A DNA stretch of 64,000 nucleotides from an uncultured Collinsella sp. (GTDB taxonomy: Bacteria; Actinomycetota; Coriobacteriia; Coriobacteriales; Coriobacteriaceae), in contig URPK01000011.1 in NCBI GenBank assembly GCA_900549715.1, forward strand, positions 1 to 64,000, given 5' to 3'. The position numbers and the translations under genes are program-made. This document shows, one piece after another, positions 10,119-18,186 of the stretch (within the stretch, counting starts at the first letter, position 1; each line of letters begins with the position of its first letter). The notes under the pieces were generated by a model, which saw only the letters and a program-made list of their open reading frames with translations, ran no database searches and was not told the origin of the DNA.

Positions 10119-10632
10119 ATTCGTGCTGGCTGGTGCGGTGCTCGTACTCCTCGGGGGTGATGACATCCTCGATGCGCAGGTTGACGCCCGCCACCTCAAG
10201 GCCGGTCATCGCGGCAAGGCGCTCGGTGACACGTGCCTTGACATCGTCGAAGATCGCGGGCGCATAGGCGCCGTACTCGATGATGACGGAGATGTTGACG
10301 ACCACGCGATTATCGTCGGTGACCTCGACCGTCACGCCCTTGGTCAGATTCTCGGCACCAAACTGCTCCTGCACAAAGTGCATGAGGTTACCCTTCATGC
10401 CCAGAACGTGCGGAACCTCGCGGGTGGCCATGGCAACGATCTTCTCGATCACGCCGTTGGAATAGGTCAGCGAGTCCTCGGACTCATCCGCTTCCTCGTC
10501 GTCCTCATCCGTATCGGACTCGGCCTCGACGAGAGCCTCGTCCTCGAGCGTCACATCCTCAGCTTCGGCGACGACTGCCTCGTTCTCCTCGAGCTCGGTA
10601 TCGGCTACATCGACCTTCGTATTAAAAGCCAT
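10117..10632 (-). CDS. Asp23/Gls24-family envelope stress protein
   Basis: 171 residues. The first ~65 residues are a highly acidic, probably disordered segment; the rest is an Asp23 domain (LTYSNGVIEKIVAMATREVPHV ... GVTVEVTDDNRVVVNISVIIEYG ... AGVNLRIEDVI). In Firmicutes, Asp23 is tethered to the membrane by AmaP and responds to cell-wall and alkaline stress. Here AmaP-like and DUF2273 genes lie directly upstream in the same direction, which supports that role. RBS GGAGG sits just before the ATG. The stop codon overlaps a CCTGTCC-type hairpin. Confidence 0.92.
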   Translation of the reverse strand: MAFNTKVDVADTELEENEAVVAEAEDVTLEDEALVEAESDTDEDDEEADESEDSLTYSNGVIEKIVAMATREVPHVLGMKGNLMHFVQEQFGAENLTKGVTVEVTDDNRVVVNISVIIEYGAYAPAIFDDVKARVTERLAAMTGLEVAGVNLRIEDVITPEEYEHRTSQHE

Positions 10633-10676
10633 GGTTCCTCCTTATGCCTGCCGCGGATGCGACAGTCGAATACATA

Positions 10677-11054
10677 TTAGCGGCCGCTAAACAGACGGCC
10701 GAAGAAGTTGACGATCCCGTTCTCGCCGTCGCGAATTTGGCCGATCACAGCGCCGATCAGCACGAAGAATGCAATGACGAGCGTGTCCCACAGACCCAAC
10801 GTGAGCACCAACACGGCGAGGATAAAGCCGGCGACGGCGCCGAGCGTGGTGTTGGGATGACGCACAGCATAGCTCCAGATGGCAGCGCCCGTACCCTTGA
10901 TGAGACCCATAGCCTCGTCAAAATCCGCGGCTGCCGCGTCTTGTAACTCGGTTGCCTCTGCTTTGGAATCAACAGGTTCGCTCGCCGACGTGGCGCTCTG
11001 GTCAATCGTCAGGCGCGGCGTACGAGCGGTCTTATCTTGATTGGTATCACTCAC
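10677..11054 (-). CDS. DUF2273-like small membrane protein
   Basis: 125 residues with a variable charged N-terminus and two hydrophobic helices in the last 60 residues (VRHPNTTLGAVAGFILAVLV and WDTLVIAFFVLIGAVIGQI) followed by FFGRLFSGR. DUF2273 proteins travel with Asp23/AmaP. The start is GTG at 11054 with GGAGG six bases upstream, and it overlaps the end of the amaP-like gene by 8 nt, a sign of translational coupling. Longer upstream frame is not needed. Confidence 0.85.
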   Translation of the reverse strand: MSDTNQDKTARTPRLTIDQSATSASEPVDSKAEATELQDAAAADFDEAMGLIKGTGAAIWSYAVRHPNTTLGAVAGFILAVLVLTLGLWDTLVIAFFVLIGAVIGQIRDGENGIVNFFGRLFSGR

Positions 11055-11592
11055 CGGAAACCTCCACGGTCTGGACGGTAGTCTTGGACGGCAAAAAACG
11101 GACGCGCGCGGTCGTACCCGGCGCGCCGAGCATGGTATCGCAGGCTTCTTCGATGCGCTGCTGCATCGCGGTAGCCAGAGATGCCACGTCCTTATCGTCA
11201 AGCGCGATAGCTTCGACCTTAAAACGGACGTGCGAATCGTCGGGGCCTTGGACGCGGGCCTCGACATGCTCAACCATCACGCGGTCGTCACGCTCGGCAG
11301 CAGCCCTGGCGCACGAAGAAAGCGCCGCAAGGGTAACCTCGATATTGCGCTCCCCCGCCGGATGCACGCAGGACGGTTCGCGACGGGCGAACATCAGGCG
11401 GAAAAAGCTTACCAGCACGCCGATCGCCACGACGCCGGCGCACGCCGTGACGACGATGCGCGGCATGGGGTCGCGCATCAGCAGCATAAAGCGATACGTA
11501 TACGGCCCCCAAAACTGGCAGACAAGCGTACCCAGCGCCACGATGGTGGCGGCAAGATACACGATCGCTAGGGCTCGTTTGAGTACGCGCAC
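11047..11592 (-). CDS. amaP: AmaP-like alkaline-shock membrane anchor
   Basis: 181 residues with two N-terminal membrane helices (residues ~10-30 and ~47-68) and a cytoplasmic Asp23-like domain (NIEVTLAALSSCARAAAE ... VRFKVEAIALDDKDVASLATAMQQRIEEA). This is the AmaP architecture, which anchors Asp23 oligomers at the membrane. Start is GTG at 11592 with AGGGAG upstream. First gene of a three-gene operon with the DUF2273 and Asp23-like genes. Confidence 0.85.
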   Translation of the reverse strand: MRVLKRALAIVYLAATIVALGTLVCQFWGPYTYRFMLLMRDPMPRIVVTACAGVVAIGVLVSFFRLMFARREPSCVHPAGERNIEVTLAALSSCARAAAERDDRVMVEHVEARVQGPDDSHVRFKVEAIALDDKDVASLATAMQQRIEEACDTMLGAPGTTARVRFLPSKTTVQTVEVSGE

Positions 11593-11651
11593 GCGGCGCT
11601 CCCTTCAAATCTCGGCTCTCGAAATGCAAAACGATTCGCATCATTATAAAA

Positions 11652-11690
11652 GAGCCGGGTCCGGTGCTGTACGCACGCGGATCCGGCTCA
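11652..11690 (-). terminator. yebC intrinsic terminator
   Basis: GAGCCGGGTCCG (11652-11663) pairs with CGGATCCGGCTC (11679-11690); in the minus direction the stem is followed by TTTTATAATGA, a proper U-tract. It separates yebC from the amaP operon. Confidence 0.85.
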
Positions 11691-11758
11691 TCTATTCCAC
11701 GAGGCTTGCATGCTCGTTTCATTATGCCCAGATATGCGCGGCTTAACCCGCGCGGGCG

Positions 11759-12565
11759 CTACTCCTCCTCGAGGGCAGCGATGACCTCGTCGGTCATATC
11801 CATGGTGCTGTAGACGTCCTGGACGTCGTCGAGCTCCTCGAGGCGATCGATGAGGCGCTGGACCTTCTTGGCATCGGTGCCGGAGACCTCGGTCGGGGTG
11901 GTCGGAACCATGGTGGTCTCGGAACCCTTGACCTGGACGCCCTGCTCCTCGAGTGCCTTGGAGACAACCATGACGTCGTTAGCAGCGGTCCAGACGATCC
12001 ACTCCTCGCCGGCGTCCTCGTAGTCCTCGCCACCGGCCTCGGCGATGGCCATCATGAACTCATCCTCGTCACCGGCAGCACCGTTGGCGATCATGGTCTC
12101 CTTCTTGGCGTTCTCGTCCAGGATCTCCTTGGCGACGACGATCTGGCCCTTGCGCTCAAACTGGAAGGCGACGGAGCCGGAGGTGCCCAGGTTGCCACCA
12201 GCGTGGGAGAAGGCGGAACGGACATCGGCGGCAGTACGGTTGCGGTTGTCGGTCAGGCAGTCAACGTAGACGGCGACACCGGCGGGACCATAGCCCTCGT
12301 ACACGATGTTCTCGTAGACGGCGGCATCGGCACCCGAACCAAAGGCCTTGTCGATAGCGGACTTGATCTTGTCCTTGGGCATGGACTGAGCCTTGGCCTT
12401 GGCAACGGCAGCGGCGAGGCTGGCGTTGTTCTCGGGCAGCGGGTCACCGCCGAGACGGGCAGCAACGGTGATGTTGCGGCTCAGCTTGGAGAAGAGGGCG
12501 GAACGCTTGGCGTCCTGCGCGCCCTTACGATGCTTGGTTGTGGCCCACTTAGAGTGTCCGGACAT
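11759..12565 (-). CDS. yebC: YebC/PmpR-family protein
   Basis: 268 residues starting MSGHSKWATTKHRKGAQDAKR, the family hallmark, with VYEGYGPAGVAVYVDCLTDN and FSHAGGNLGTSGSVAFQF. YebC proteins bind DNA as regulators or, as shown more recently for several bacteria, help ribosomes past proline stretches. Slightly longer than the usual ~245 owing to an acidic insert (GGEDYEDAGEEW). RBS GGAG before the ATG. Its own terminator follows. Confidence 0.95.
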   Translation of the reverse strand: MSGHSKWATTKHRKGAQDAKRSALFSKLSRNITVAARLGGDPLPENNASLAAAVAKAKAQSMPKDKIKSAIDKAFGSGADAAVYENIVYEGYGPAGVAVYVDCLTDNRNRTAADVRSAFSHAGGNLGTSGSVAFQFERKGQIVVAKEILDENAKKETMIANGAAGDEDEFMMAIAEAGGEDYEDAGEEWIVWTAANDVMVVSKALEEQGVQVKGSETTMVPTTPTEVSGTDAKKVQRLIDRLEELDDVQDVYSTMDMTDEVIAALEEE

Positions 12566-12695
12566 ACGTGTCTCCTATCGGTTTCGACCTAAAGCCCAGC
12601 GCAGATGCTCGGGCAATATAAACAAACGTCGTTATGATATACCTACTGGCCTGCGAGATAAACCCCAAAATGAAGGCGTCGTGATGATGCCACCC

Positions 12696-12730
12696 TTTGG
12701 TGCAAAGCAACCTGTCCCCTTTGCACCAAA
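12696..12730. repeat. CCTGTCCC-loop hairpin repeat, short type (copy A)
   Basis: TTTGGTGCAAAG (12696-12707), loop CAACCTGTCCC, then CTTTGCACCAAA (12719-12730). Perfect 12-bp stem. The next base is the first of the stop codon (minus strand) of the 727-residue membrane protein. Confidence 0.85.
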
Positions 12731-14914
12731 TTAGGACCAGAGGAGGTCGCTGCGGGTGATGGTGGCGCCGATGGCAAAGGGCATGCAGGCGATGACCGGA
12801 TACAGGTAGCGCATATAGGTCGAGCCGTTGCAGGGACCGATCAGGCACACGGCGAGCACGCCCAGCAGCGGCAACCAAATGGCCAGACCGCGCCATGAAT
12901 GACGACGTAGCAGATAGACCACCACGGCGATCATGATCCACACATAGGTGGCCGAGCTCATGGTGAGCGAGATAAACGGGATGCGTTGTACCGCCACGCG
13001 ATACAGGTTGATCAGGTGGTCGCACCAGCGCACAACCTTGCTATCGACCGGATGGAAGTCAAAGTACTTGAGGTTATCGGGCTTCGCCATAATCTCGGCA
13101 CTGCGCGCCGTGCTGTAGACCCACGCATCGCGGGCACTCGGATAAAAGTAGCCGTAGTAGTTATTGATGAGCGCCGAGATGTAGCACTCGGGATCCTTTT
13201 TGAACATCTGCGCCCAGACCTCAAAATAGGCCTTGATGTCCTCCTGCGAGGCGTATTCGTTAAAGCAATTTTTGACGGCATCCGACTTGTCGGGGTTGTA
13301 GCGGCGGCCCAGATTCTCGTACTTGAGCACACGGTCGATCACGGCACGCTCTTCGTCGGTCACCAAGCCGTCGCAAGGAGCCTCCACGATGGTGCCGTCC
13401 TCCTTAACCGTGGGGTTGACGCCCGAGTTGAGGCCGTCGTGCTTTTGGACGAAACGAGCGGTCTGCTGAAACGGAATCGAGAGGATTTCGCGCTTGGAGC
13501 CGGGCGTAATGTCGTGCGCCGGCATAAAGACCTTGGTGAAGTACATATTAGAGGCAAGGCAGAGTGCAAGCACCGCGAGGACGCCAACCCAGCGGAAGCG
13601 CGAGATGGCGCCCGAAGGCGCAGCACCAGCCTGCTTGGCTGCACGACGAGCCACATGCGCGTCCCATGCGCAAAACGCCGCCGCGATTACGCATGCCGCC
13701 AGGAGAAACACCAGGCCGCCGTTGCGCAGAAACGTGGAGCCCATGGCGCCCAGAGCGAGCAGCAGCCAGTCGTGGCGCGCAAAGAGCACGGGGGCTTTCT
13801 CGCCCGCTCGGTCGACATTGGCATCACGACGGGGCAAGCCACATGCCACGAGCTTGACGGTCTGTACCAGCAGCACCAAAAACGCGTCGGCAAAGAGCAC
13901 GTCTTTGGTGAGCAGGGCCGCGTAGTTGGAGAACATGGGCATAAACGCAAAGAGCAGCAAGATCACGCCGCGGACCGGCAGGCTCACGCCCAGTTTGCGC
14001 AGCGACGAAATCGAATAGGCCATGCAGGCAGCCGTGATGACAAATTGAGCGCAGGTATAGATGATGAGGCCCGCATTAGCGCTGTTGAACAGCGAAAGCC
14101 CCAGCTGAACGCACGAGCCGATAATGGCCGTGTGCACCACCGGGTGATGTCCGTTGAGCAGCACGTTGGGGTTGAGTAGGCGCAGGTAGTCGCTCGTGCC
14201 GTTGGGATAGTTGAACCACTGGCGAATCTGCGCACCCGTATCTCCCATAAAAAGGCCGGGCAGCGAAGCGATGAGCGTGGGCGCCCAGGCGATCATAAGC
14301 ACCAGGAAGGGCCCGGCAAAGGGATGGACCGAGAGTACGGCGTGAGCCACACGCCATATGCGGCCAAAGTGCGCTTCCGAAAACGGAATGCGCCGAGAGC
14401 TCAGCCAATCTAGACACTCAAAGGCAAGGTAGAAGGCAACAATCGCCAGGAGCATCCAGCCCGCGCCGCCAATCCAGGCGCAGATGATGCGAGCTTTGTC
14501 GCCAAGGACAATCTCGGCCGAGTCGGTGAGATCGTAGCTGCGGCCGAACACCATGCAGATGGCGAAGAACAGCGACGGCAGAATGATCGATGGACGCCAG
14601 GTGTCGCCACGGCCAAAGAACACGTAGCGAAACGGCAAGGTGAGCAGGCAGGCAAGTGCAAGCAGCATGACCGCGTCGGTATGGCCGGCAAACGAGAGGA
14701 GTACCTCGTAGCACACGTACAGCATACCTGAGGCTTTGGGGTCAATCGCCAAGACTGCGTTGCTCGATACCGGGGCGGGATCGATGGAAAACGCCGTGGT
14801 CGCCAACAGCGCGAGCAGAAATGCGATGAGCGTCTGCTTGGCGGGGTAGCGCTTAAACCAGACGATGCGGGCCGCGTCGCGCGCAGCCGTTGTGGAGAGT
14901 TCGGAATCCTTCAC
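12731..14914 (-). CDS. Large polytopic membrane protein (DUF6020/glycosyltransferase-like)
   Basis: 727 residues with an estimated 13-15 transmembrane helices: a first cluster of segments to residue ~430, a soluble loop of about 150 residues (KVFMPAHDITPGSKREILSI to ~600) and further helices at the C-terminus. The layout of alternating helices with one large extracytoplasmic loop matches GT-C-like membrane glycosyltransferases such as the DUF6020 group, but I see no decisive catalytic motif. If so, it would transfer sugars from a lipid carrier to wall polymers outside the membrane. Start at 14914 (ATGAAGGATTCCGAAC) has AAAGGC upstream, a weak ribosome site. Confidence 0.65.
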   Translation of the reverse strand: MKDSELSTTAARDAARIVWFKRYPAKQTLIAFLLALLATTAFSIDPAPVSSNAVLAIDPKASGMLYVCYEVLLSFAGHTDAVMLLALACLLTLPFRYVFFGRGDTWRPSIILPSLFFAICMVFGRSYDLTDSAEIVLGDKARIICAWIGGAGWMLLAIVAFYLAFECLDWLSSRRIPFSEAHFGRIWRVAHAVLSVHPFAGPFLVLMIAWAPTLIASLPGLFMGDTGAQIRQWFNYPNGTSDYLRLLNPNVLLNGHHPVVHTAIIGSCVQLGLSLFNSANAGLIIYTCAQFVITAACMAYSISSLRKLGVSLPVRGVILLLFAFMPMFSNYAALLTKDVLFADAFLVLLVQTVKLVACGLPRRDANVDRAGEKAPVLFARHDWLLLALGAMGSTFLRNGGLVFLLAACVIAAAFCAWDAHVARRAAKQAGAAPSGAISRFRWVGVLAVLALCLASNMYFTKVFMPAHDITPGSKREILSIPFQQTARFVQKHDGLNSGVNPTVKEDGTIVEAPCDGLVTDEERAVIDRVLKYENLGRRYNPDKSDAVKNCFNEYASQEDIKAYFEVWAQMFKKDPECYISALINNYYGYFYPSARDAWVYSTARSAEIMAKPDNLKYFDFHPVDSKVVRWCDHLINLYRVAVQRIPFISLTMSSATYVWIMIAVVVYLLRRHSWRGLAIWLPLLGVLAVCLIGPCNGSTYMRYLYPVIACMPFAIGATITRSDLLWS

Positions 14915-14935
14915 AGTCCAAAGAGCCTTTCTAGA

Positions 14936-14980
14936 AACCTGCCAAAAAGGGACAGGTTTATTTTGGCAGGTTTTATCTGG
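14936..14980. repeat. GGGACAGG-loop hairpin repeat, long type (copy 2, reverse)
   Basis: AACCTGCCAAAA (14936-14947), loop AGGGACAGGTTTA, TTTTGGCAGGTT (14961-14972), followed by TTATCTGGGG. It is the reverse-oriented version of the copies at 10083, 54631, 56903 and 62966, and the outer CAGATAA flank is also conserved. It lies between lgt and the next minus-strand gene. Confidence 0.85.
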
Positions 14981-15014
14981 GGAAACGTTACGGTTCTGTC
15001 ATCGTTGCCCAGCG

Positions 15015-15051
15015 AACCACCACAAAGGTGCCTGTCCCCTTTGTGGTGGTT
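15015..15051. repeat. CCTGTCCC-loop hairpin repeat, short type (copy B)
   Basis: AACCACCACAAAG (15015-15027) pairs with CTTTGTGGTGGTT (15039-15051) around GTGCCTGTCCC. Ends 7 nt before the lgt stop codon (15059-15061); the intervening TTGGTGG partly repeats the arm. Confidence 0.85.
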
Positions 15052-15058
15052 TTGGTGG

Positions 15059-15880
15059 TTAGGCGTCCAGGTAGATGCGCTGGGGACGGTTGCGGTGTCG
15101 GGCGAAGATGGTGAGCGCCAGGCCGGCGATCACGAGCGGCAAACTCAGCAGCTGGCCCATGGTGATAACGCCTCCCAGCAGATAGCCCAGCTGCGCATCG
15201 GGCACGCGCACAAACTCAATCAAAAAGCGAACGATGCCGTAGCCCATCACAAAGACGCCCATAAACGTACCCTGGGGCAGCAGCGGTTTTTTGCGACTGA
15301 GCACCTGCAGGATGCAAAAGAGCACAATGCCCTCTAGAAACGCCTCGTAGAGCTGGGAGGGATGGCGCGGCATATCGCCCGCGGTGCCGCCAAAGACCAC
15401 ACCCCAGGGCAGATCGGTCGGCTTACCCCACAGCTCGCCGTTGACGAAATTGGCGCAGCGTCCCAGGCACAGCGCCAGCGGAGCGCCGATAACGGCAAGG
15501 TCGGCGACGGTCCAGGCGTCGAGCTTATACATGCGGCACACGATGATGCCGCCCAAGATGCCGCCGACCAGGCCACCGTGGAAGCTCATGCCGCCCTCGT
15601 TGGTGGCAAAGATCTCGAGCGGGTGGGTCCAATAGTAGCCATCGCCGTAAAAGACGACGTAAAACAGGCGCGCGCCGATGATGAGGCCAAAGACCGCGCC
15701 GACCACGACGCTCGTCAGGTCGTCAATCGTGATGCTAAAGCCCCAGCGACGCTGCGTGCGATACATGACGACCGCCGTGAGCAGAGCTCCGACCACATAG
15801 GCCAGACCATACCAGTAAATCGTGATGGGGCCCGCCGAGATCGCGACGGGATCAAGCATATGGTAGAGGTCGTTGAGCAT
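15059..15880 (-). CDS. lgt: Prolipoprotein diacylglyceryl transferase
   Basis: 273-residue integral membrane enzyme that attaches diacylglycerol from phosphatidylglycerol to the lipobox cysteine of prelipoproteins. Seven hydrophobic segments and the signature GRCANFVNGELWGKPTDLPW are visible, with the preceding FHGGLVGGILGG. The start at 15880 (MLNDLYHML) has AGGGGGA upstream; the ATG nine codons earlier lacks one. Part of a minus-strand series with the NifU-like, comEB and coaX genes. The substrate lipoprotein at 41249 is an example in this window. Confidence 0.95.
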   Translation of the reverse strand: MLNDLYHMLDPVAISAGPITIYWYGLAYVVGALLTAVVMYRTQRRWGFSITIDDLTSVVVGAVFGLIIGARLFYVVFYGDGYYWTHPLEIFATNEGGMSFHGGLVGGILGGIIVCRMYKLDAWTVADLAVIGAPLALCLGRCANFVNGELWGKPTDLPWGVVFGGTAGDMPRHPSQLYEAFLEGIVLFCILQVLSRKKPLLPQGTFMGVFVMGYGIVRFLIEFVRVPDAQLGYLLGGVITMGQLLSLPLVIAGLALTIFARHRNRPQRIYLDA

Positions 15881-15989
15881 ATCGATCCCCCTGCTCCCTA
15901 CATACAAATGCGGCCGCGGGCCTTACGCTCGCAGCCGAATATTTGGACGTAACGTCTATGCGGAGCGTACCGTCCGCAGCTTTCGCATC

Positions 15990-16268
15990 TTAGAACGGCG
16001 CGTACTCGTCGTACAGGTCCTCGGCCTCGCCGGAAGCATTGACCTGCTCAACGCGGGTAACGCCGGGCACATGCTCCTTCAGGATGCGCTCAATACCCAT
16101 GGAAAGGGTTAGCGAGCTCATGGGGCAGCCGGCGCAGGCGCCCTGCAGCTCCAGCTTGACAACACCCTCGTCGTCGACGCCCACATACTCCATATCGCCG
16201 CCATCGGCCTGCAGGTTGGGGCGAATCTCTTCAAGAACCTTCTTAAGCAGCTCTTCGTTAACAGCCAC
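15990..16268 (-). CDS. NifU C-terminal-domain protein (Fe-S scaffold/carrier)
   Basis: 92 residues, only the NifU C-terminal domain, with the cluster-binding pair C45-AG-C48 in LQGACAGCPMSSLTLSMGIE. Such stand-alone Nfu proteins carry or assemble iron-sulfur clusters for apo-enzymes. The start is GTG at 16268, with AAGGAGCCCCT upstream. The window has several likely Fe-S clients, for example the radical SAM protein and the dehydratase activase. Confidence 0.92.
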   Translation of the reverse strand: MAVNEELLKKVLEEIRPNLQADGGDMEYVGVDDEGVVKLELQGACAGCPMSSLTLSMGIERILKEHVPGVTRVEQVNASGEAEDLYDEYAPF

Positions 16269-16381
16269 AGGGGCTCCTTTCTCACAATAACGCGGGCACG
16301 CCCGCGGACAGGGGCTATGTTACTACAGCCATGTACCCGCTTAGGCGCCAGCCATGCGTGCGGACATGACTTTCACGAGCA

Positions 16382-16402
16382 GTCAATTTGGGACGGGGCT
16401 CT
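16382..16402 (-). repeat. AGCCCCGTCCCAAATT motif, copy 1
   Basis: On the minus strand this reads AGCCCCGTCCCAAATTGACT. Near-identical sequences occur at 18041-18060 (AGCCCAGTCCCAAATTAACT) and 53604-53622 (AGCCCCATCCCAAATGAGC), with a shorter relative at 7418-7434. It lies between the dCMP deaminase and NifU-like genes. Confidence 0.6.
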
Positions 16403-16438
16403 TTTGGCTGTTTTGCCGCCAGCTGGCATCGGCACGCG

Positions 16439-16963
16439 CTACTGCCGAGCCTGTCCCCCGGTACCAATCTGGACATCGACGATGACTTGGCGGTAGCTGA
16501 TGCCGCAGGAGTCGAGAATGCGGCGGCTGATACGGCCGTCATCGGTGTCGGCATACTTATTGTCCAGGTAGACGACCTCGCCCACGCCCACCTGCGCCAG
16601 GATCTTGGCGCAGTCGTGGCACGGGAACAGCGTGACGTAAACCGTGGAACCCTCGAGGTCCTTGAGCGAGCCACGGTAGTTGAGCACGGCGTTGGCCTCG
16701 GCATGGACCACGTAGTTGTGCTTGTCCTGCAGCGGGTCATCGCTCGTACCCCACGGGAAAAAGTCGTCGTTGAGCGCCGAGGGCGTGCCGTTGTAACCCA
16801 CCGAAAGGATGCGGTGGTTGGTGCTGGCGATGCACGCTCCCACCTGCGTGTTGGGGTCCTTGCTGCGGCGCTGCGCGGCGATGGCCACGCTCATAAAGAA
16901 CTCGTCCCAGCTAATAACGTCGCGGCGCTTGCCCGACGCGGTTTGATGAAGATCGTCCGACAT
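16439..16963 (-). CDS. Deoxycytidylate deaminase (ComEB type)
   Basis: 174-residue zinc enzyme converting dCMP to dUMP for thymidylate synthesis. The zinc site is clear: H87-A-E89 in VVHAEANAV and PC115HDC118. Start at 16963 (MSDDLHQ) has GGAGGTGTCTGCC upstream; a start 12 codons earlier is possible but lacks support. The last codons (about GTGGQARQ) come from a GGGGGACAGGCTCGG stretch that resembles the CCTGTCCC hairpin family, so the C-terminus may have been rewritten by a repeat. Confidence 0.93.
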   Translation of the reverse strand: MSDDLHQTASGKRRDVISWDEFFMSVAIAAQRRSKDPNTQVGACIASTNHRILSVGYNGTPSALNDDFFPWGTSDDPLQDKHNYVVHAEANAVLNYRGSLKDLEGSTVYVTLFPCHDCAKILAQVGVGEVVYLDNKYADTDDGRISRRILDSCGISYRQVIVDVQIGTGGQARQ

Positions 16964-17045
16964 GGCAGACACCTCCGCAATCGCAATAGTTTGGCCCATT
17001 GTAGCAGGTGAAAGGTAGGGGCGCTTATCCCACCAGCCCCTCGCC

Positions 17046-17897
17046 CTACGCGCGGCGGGGCTTTTGGTTGATGCGGTAGAGCTCGGCGAGACCCCGCAAC
17101 GTCAGCGCATCGTCTACCGTCAGGCTATGGCCGACCAGCGCCGCAAGTGCCTCGGCATCGTCGCCGGTAATGACGATGGGCACATCGCCCTCCCCCGCGG
17201 CCTTGGTCGCGCGCATCTCGGCAAGCACCATGTCGAGCATTCCGTCGATGCGGGCTACCTCGCCCAAAACCACACCCGAGCGCATGGCCTCGCGCGTGTT
17301 GCGTCCGATGACGTGCGTTGGCGCCGAGGGCTCAACCTGAGGCAGGCGCGCTGCTGCCGCCGAGAGCGAACGGGCGCCGAGCGCCAGCCCCGGCGCGATA
17401 ACGCCGCCGACAAAGGTGCCGTGCGCGTCGATGACCTCGATATTGGTCGTGGTGCCCAGGTCAATCACGATGCACGGCGAGCCGTAGACGGCGCGGGCCG
17501 CCACGGCATCGGCGATGCGGTCGGGACCGATCTCGGCCGGGTCATCGTAGTGCACAGGCATGCCGGTCTTGAGACCCGGCCCCACGGTGAGCACGCGCCC
17601 CGTGCAGGTGCGGGAAAGCGCCGTCTTCCAAGGGCGCTCGAGCGCCGGGACTACACAGCTCAGCACGGCCGCGGCGGGTGCAAGCACCCCGGGCACACCT
17701 GCATCGGCGGCGAGCGCGCCCATGACCTGTACAAGTCGCATGCGTGCCTCGTCGGCCGTAATGCTCGACGGCGTCGTGATCTCGCATGTCGCAAGCGGAC
17801 ATTCCTGCGCCGCGGCCGAATCCTCTGCAAACAGGCCAAAGCGAATGAACGTGTTGCCCACGTCGACCGTCAATATATATGCGCACCCATTAAGCAT
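17046..17897 (-). CDS. coaX: Type III pantothenate kinase
   Basis: 283 residues; phosphorylates pantothenate in the first step of coenzyme A synthesis. ASKHA-fold motifs: DVGNTFIRFG at the N-terminus, IGPDRIADAVAA, VIDLGTTTNIEVID (phosphate-binding, with catalytic Asp) and GGVIAPGLALGARSLS. Length is a little above the usual ~255. AAGGAG precedes the ATG. First gene of the minus-strand run coaX-comEB-nifU-lgt. Confidence 0.95.
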   Translation of the reverse strand: MLNGCAYILTVDVGNTFIRFGLFAEDSAAAQECPLATCEITTPSSITADEARMRLVQVMGALAADAGVPGVLAPAAAVLSCVVPALERPWKTALSRTCTGRVLTVGPGLKTGMPVHYDDPAEIGPDRIADAVAARAVYGSPCIVIDLGTTTNIEVIDAHGTFVGGVIAPGLALGARSLSAAAARLPQVEPSAPTHVIGRNTREAMRSGVVLGEVARIDGMLDMVLAEMRATKAAGEGDVPIVITGDDAEALAALVGHSLTVDDALTLRGLAELYRINQKPRRA

Positions 17898-17934
17898 CGT
17901 CGGCGCTCCTTTCGTCTGCCCAGCAGTATATCCC

Positions 17935-18012
17935 GATGATTATTCTGGGACGGGGATTTAAAAATCATTGCGTACCTGATGATTTTTAAATCCCCGTCCC
18001 AGAATAATCATC
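17935..18012. repeat. Perfect 34-bp inverted repeat upstream of coaX/OPT
   Basis: 17935-17968 and 17979-18012 are exact complements (34 bp) around a 10-nt loop TGCGTACCTG. The arm contains TGGGACGGGGATTTAAAAAT. It sits in the divergent gap between coaX and the OPT gene, so it is not a simple terminator. It may be a mobile hairpin related to the GGGAC-containing repeats. Confidence 0.9.
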
Positions 18013-18040
18013 CTTCGGCTTCGCTTGGGATAGCTAAAAA

Positions 18041-18076
18041 AGCCCAGTCCCAAATTAACTGCCGTGCCGCTATACT
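18041..18076 (+). promoter_or_regulatory. Candidate promoter of the OPT gene with repeated upstream motif
   Basis: AGCCCAGTCCCAAATTAACT followed by CTATACTGG; TATACT is a good -10. The same combination (AGCCCCATCCCAAAT then GGGCTATACT) occurs before map at 53604-53642, with a longer gap. The leader to the OPT start would be about 105 nt. Confidence 0.5.
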
Positions 18077-18186
18077 GGTGCGCGGTCGTTTGCGAGCTCA
18101 CGCGGCGGCCCTTGGTAACCCGACTTCCCGCGCCGTATCCGTAACGGCGCTCCCGGGGGAAGCGGATATACGCAAAGGAGTTTTAT

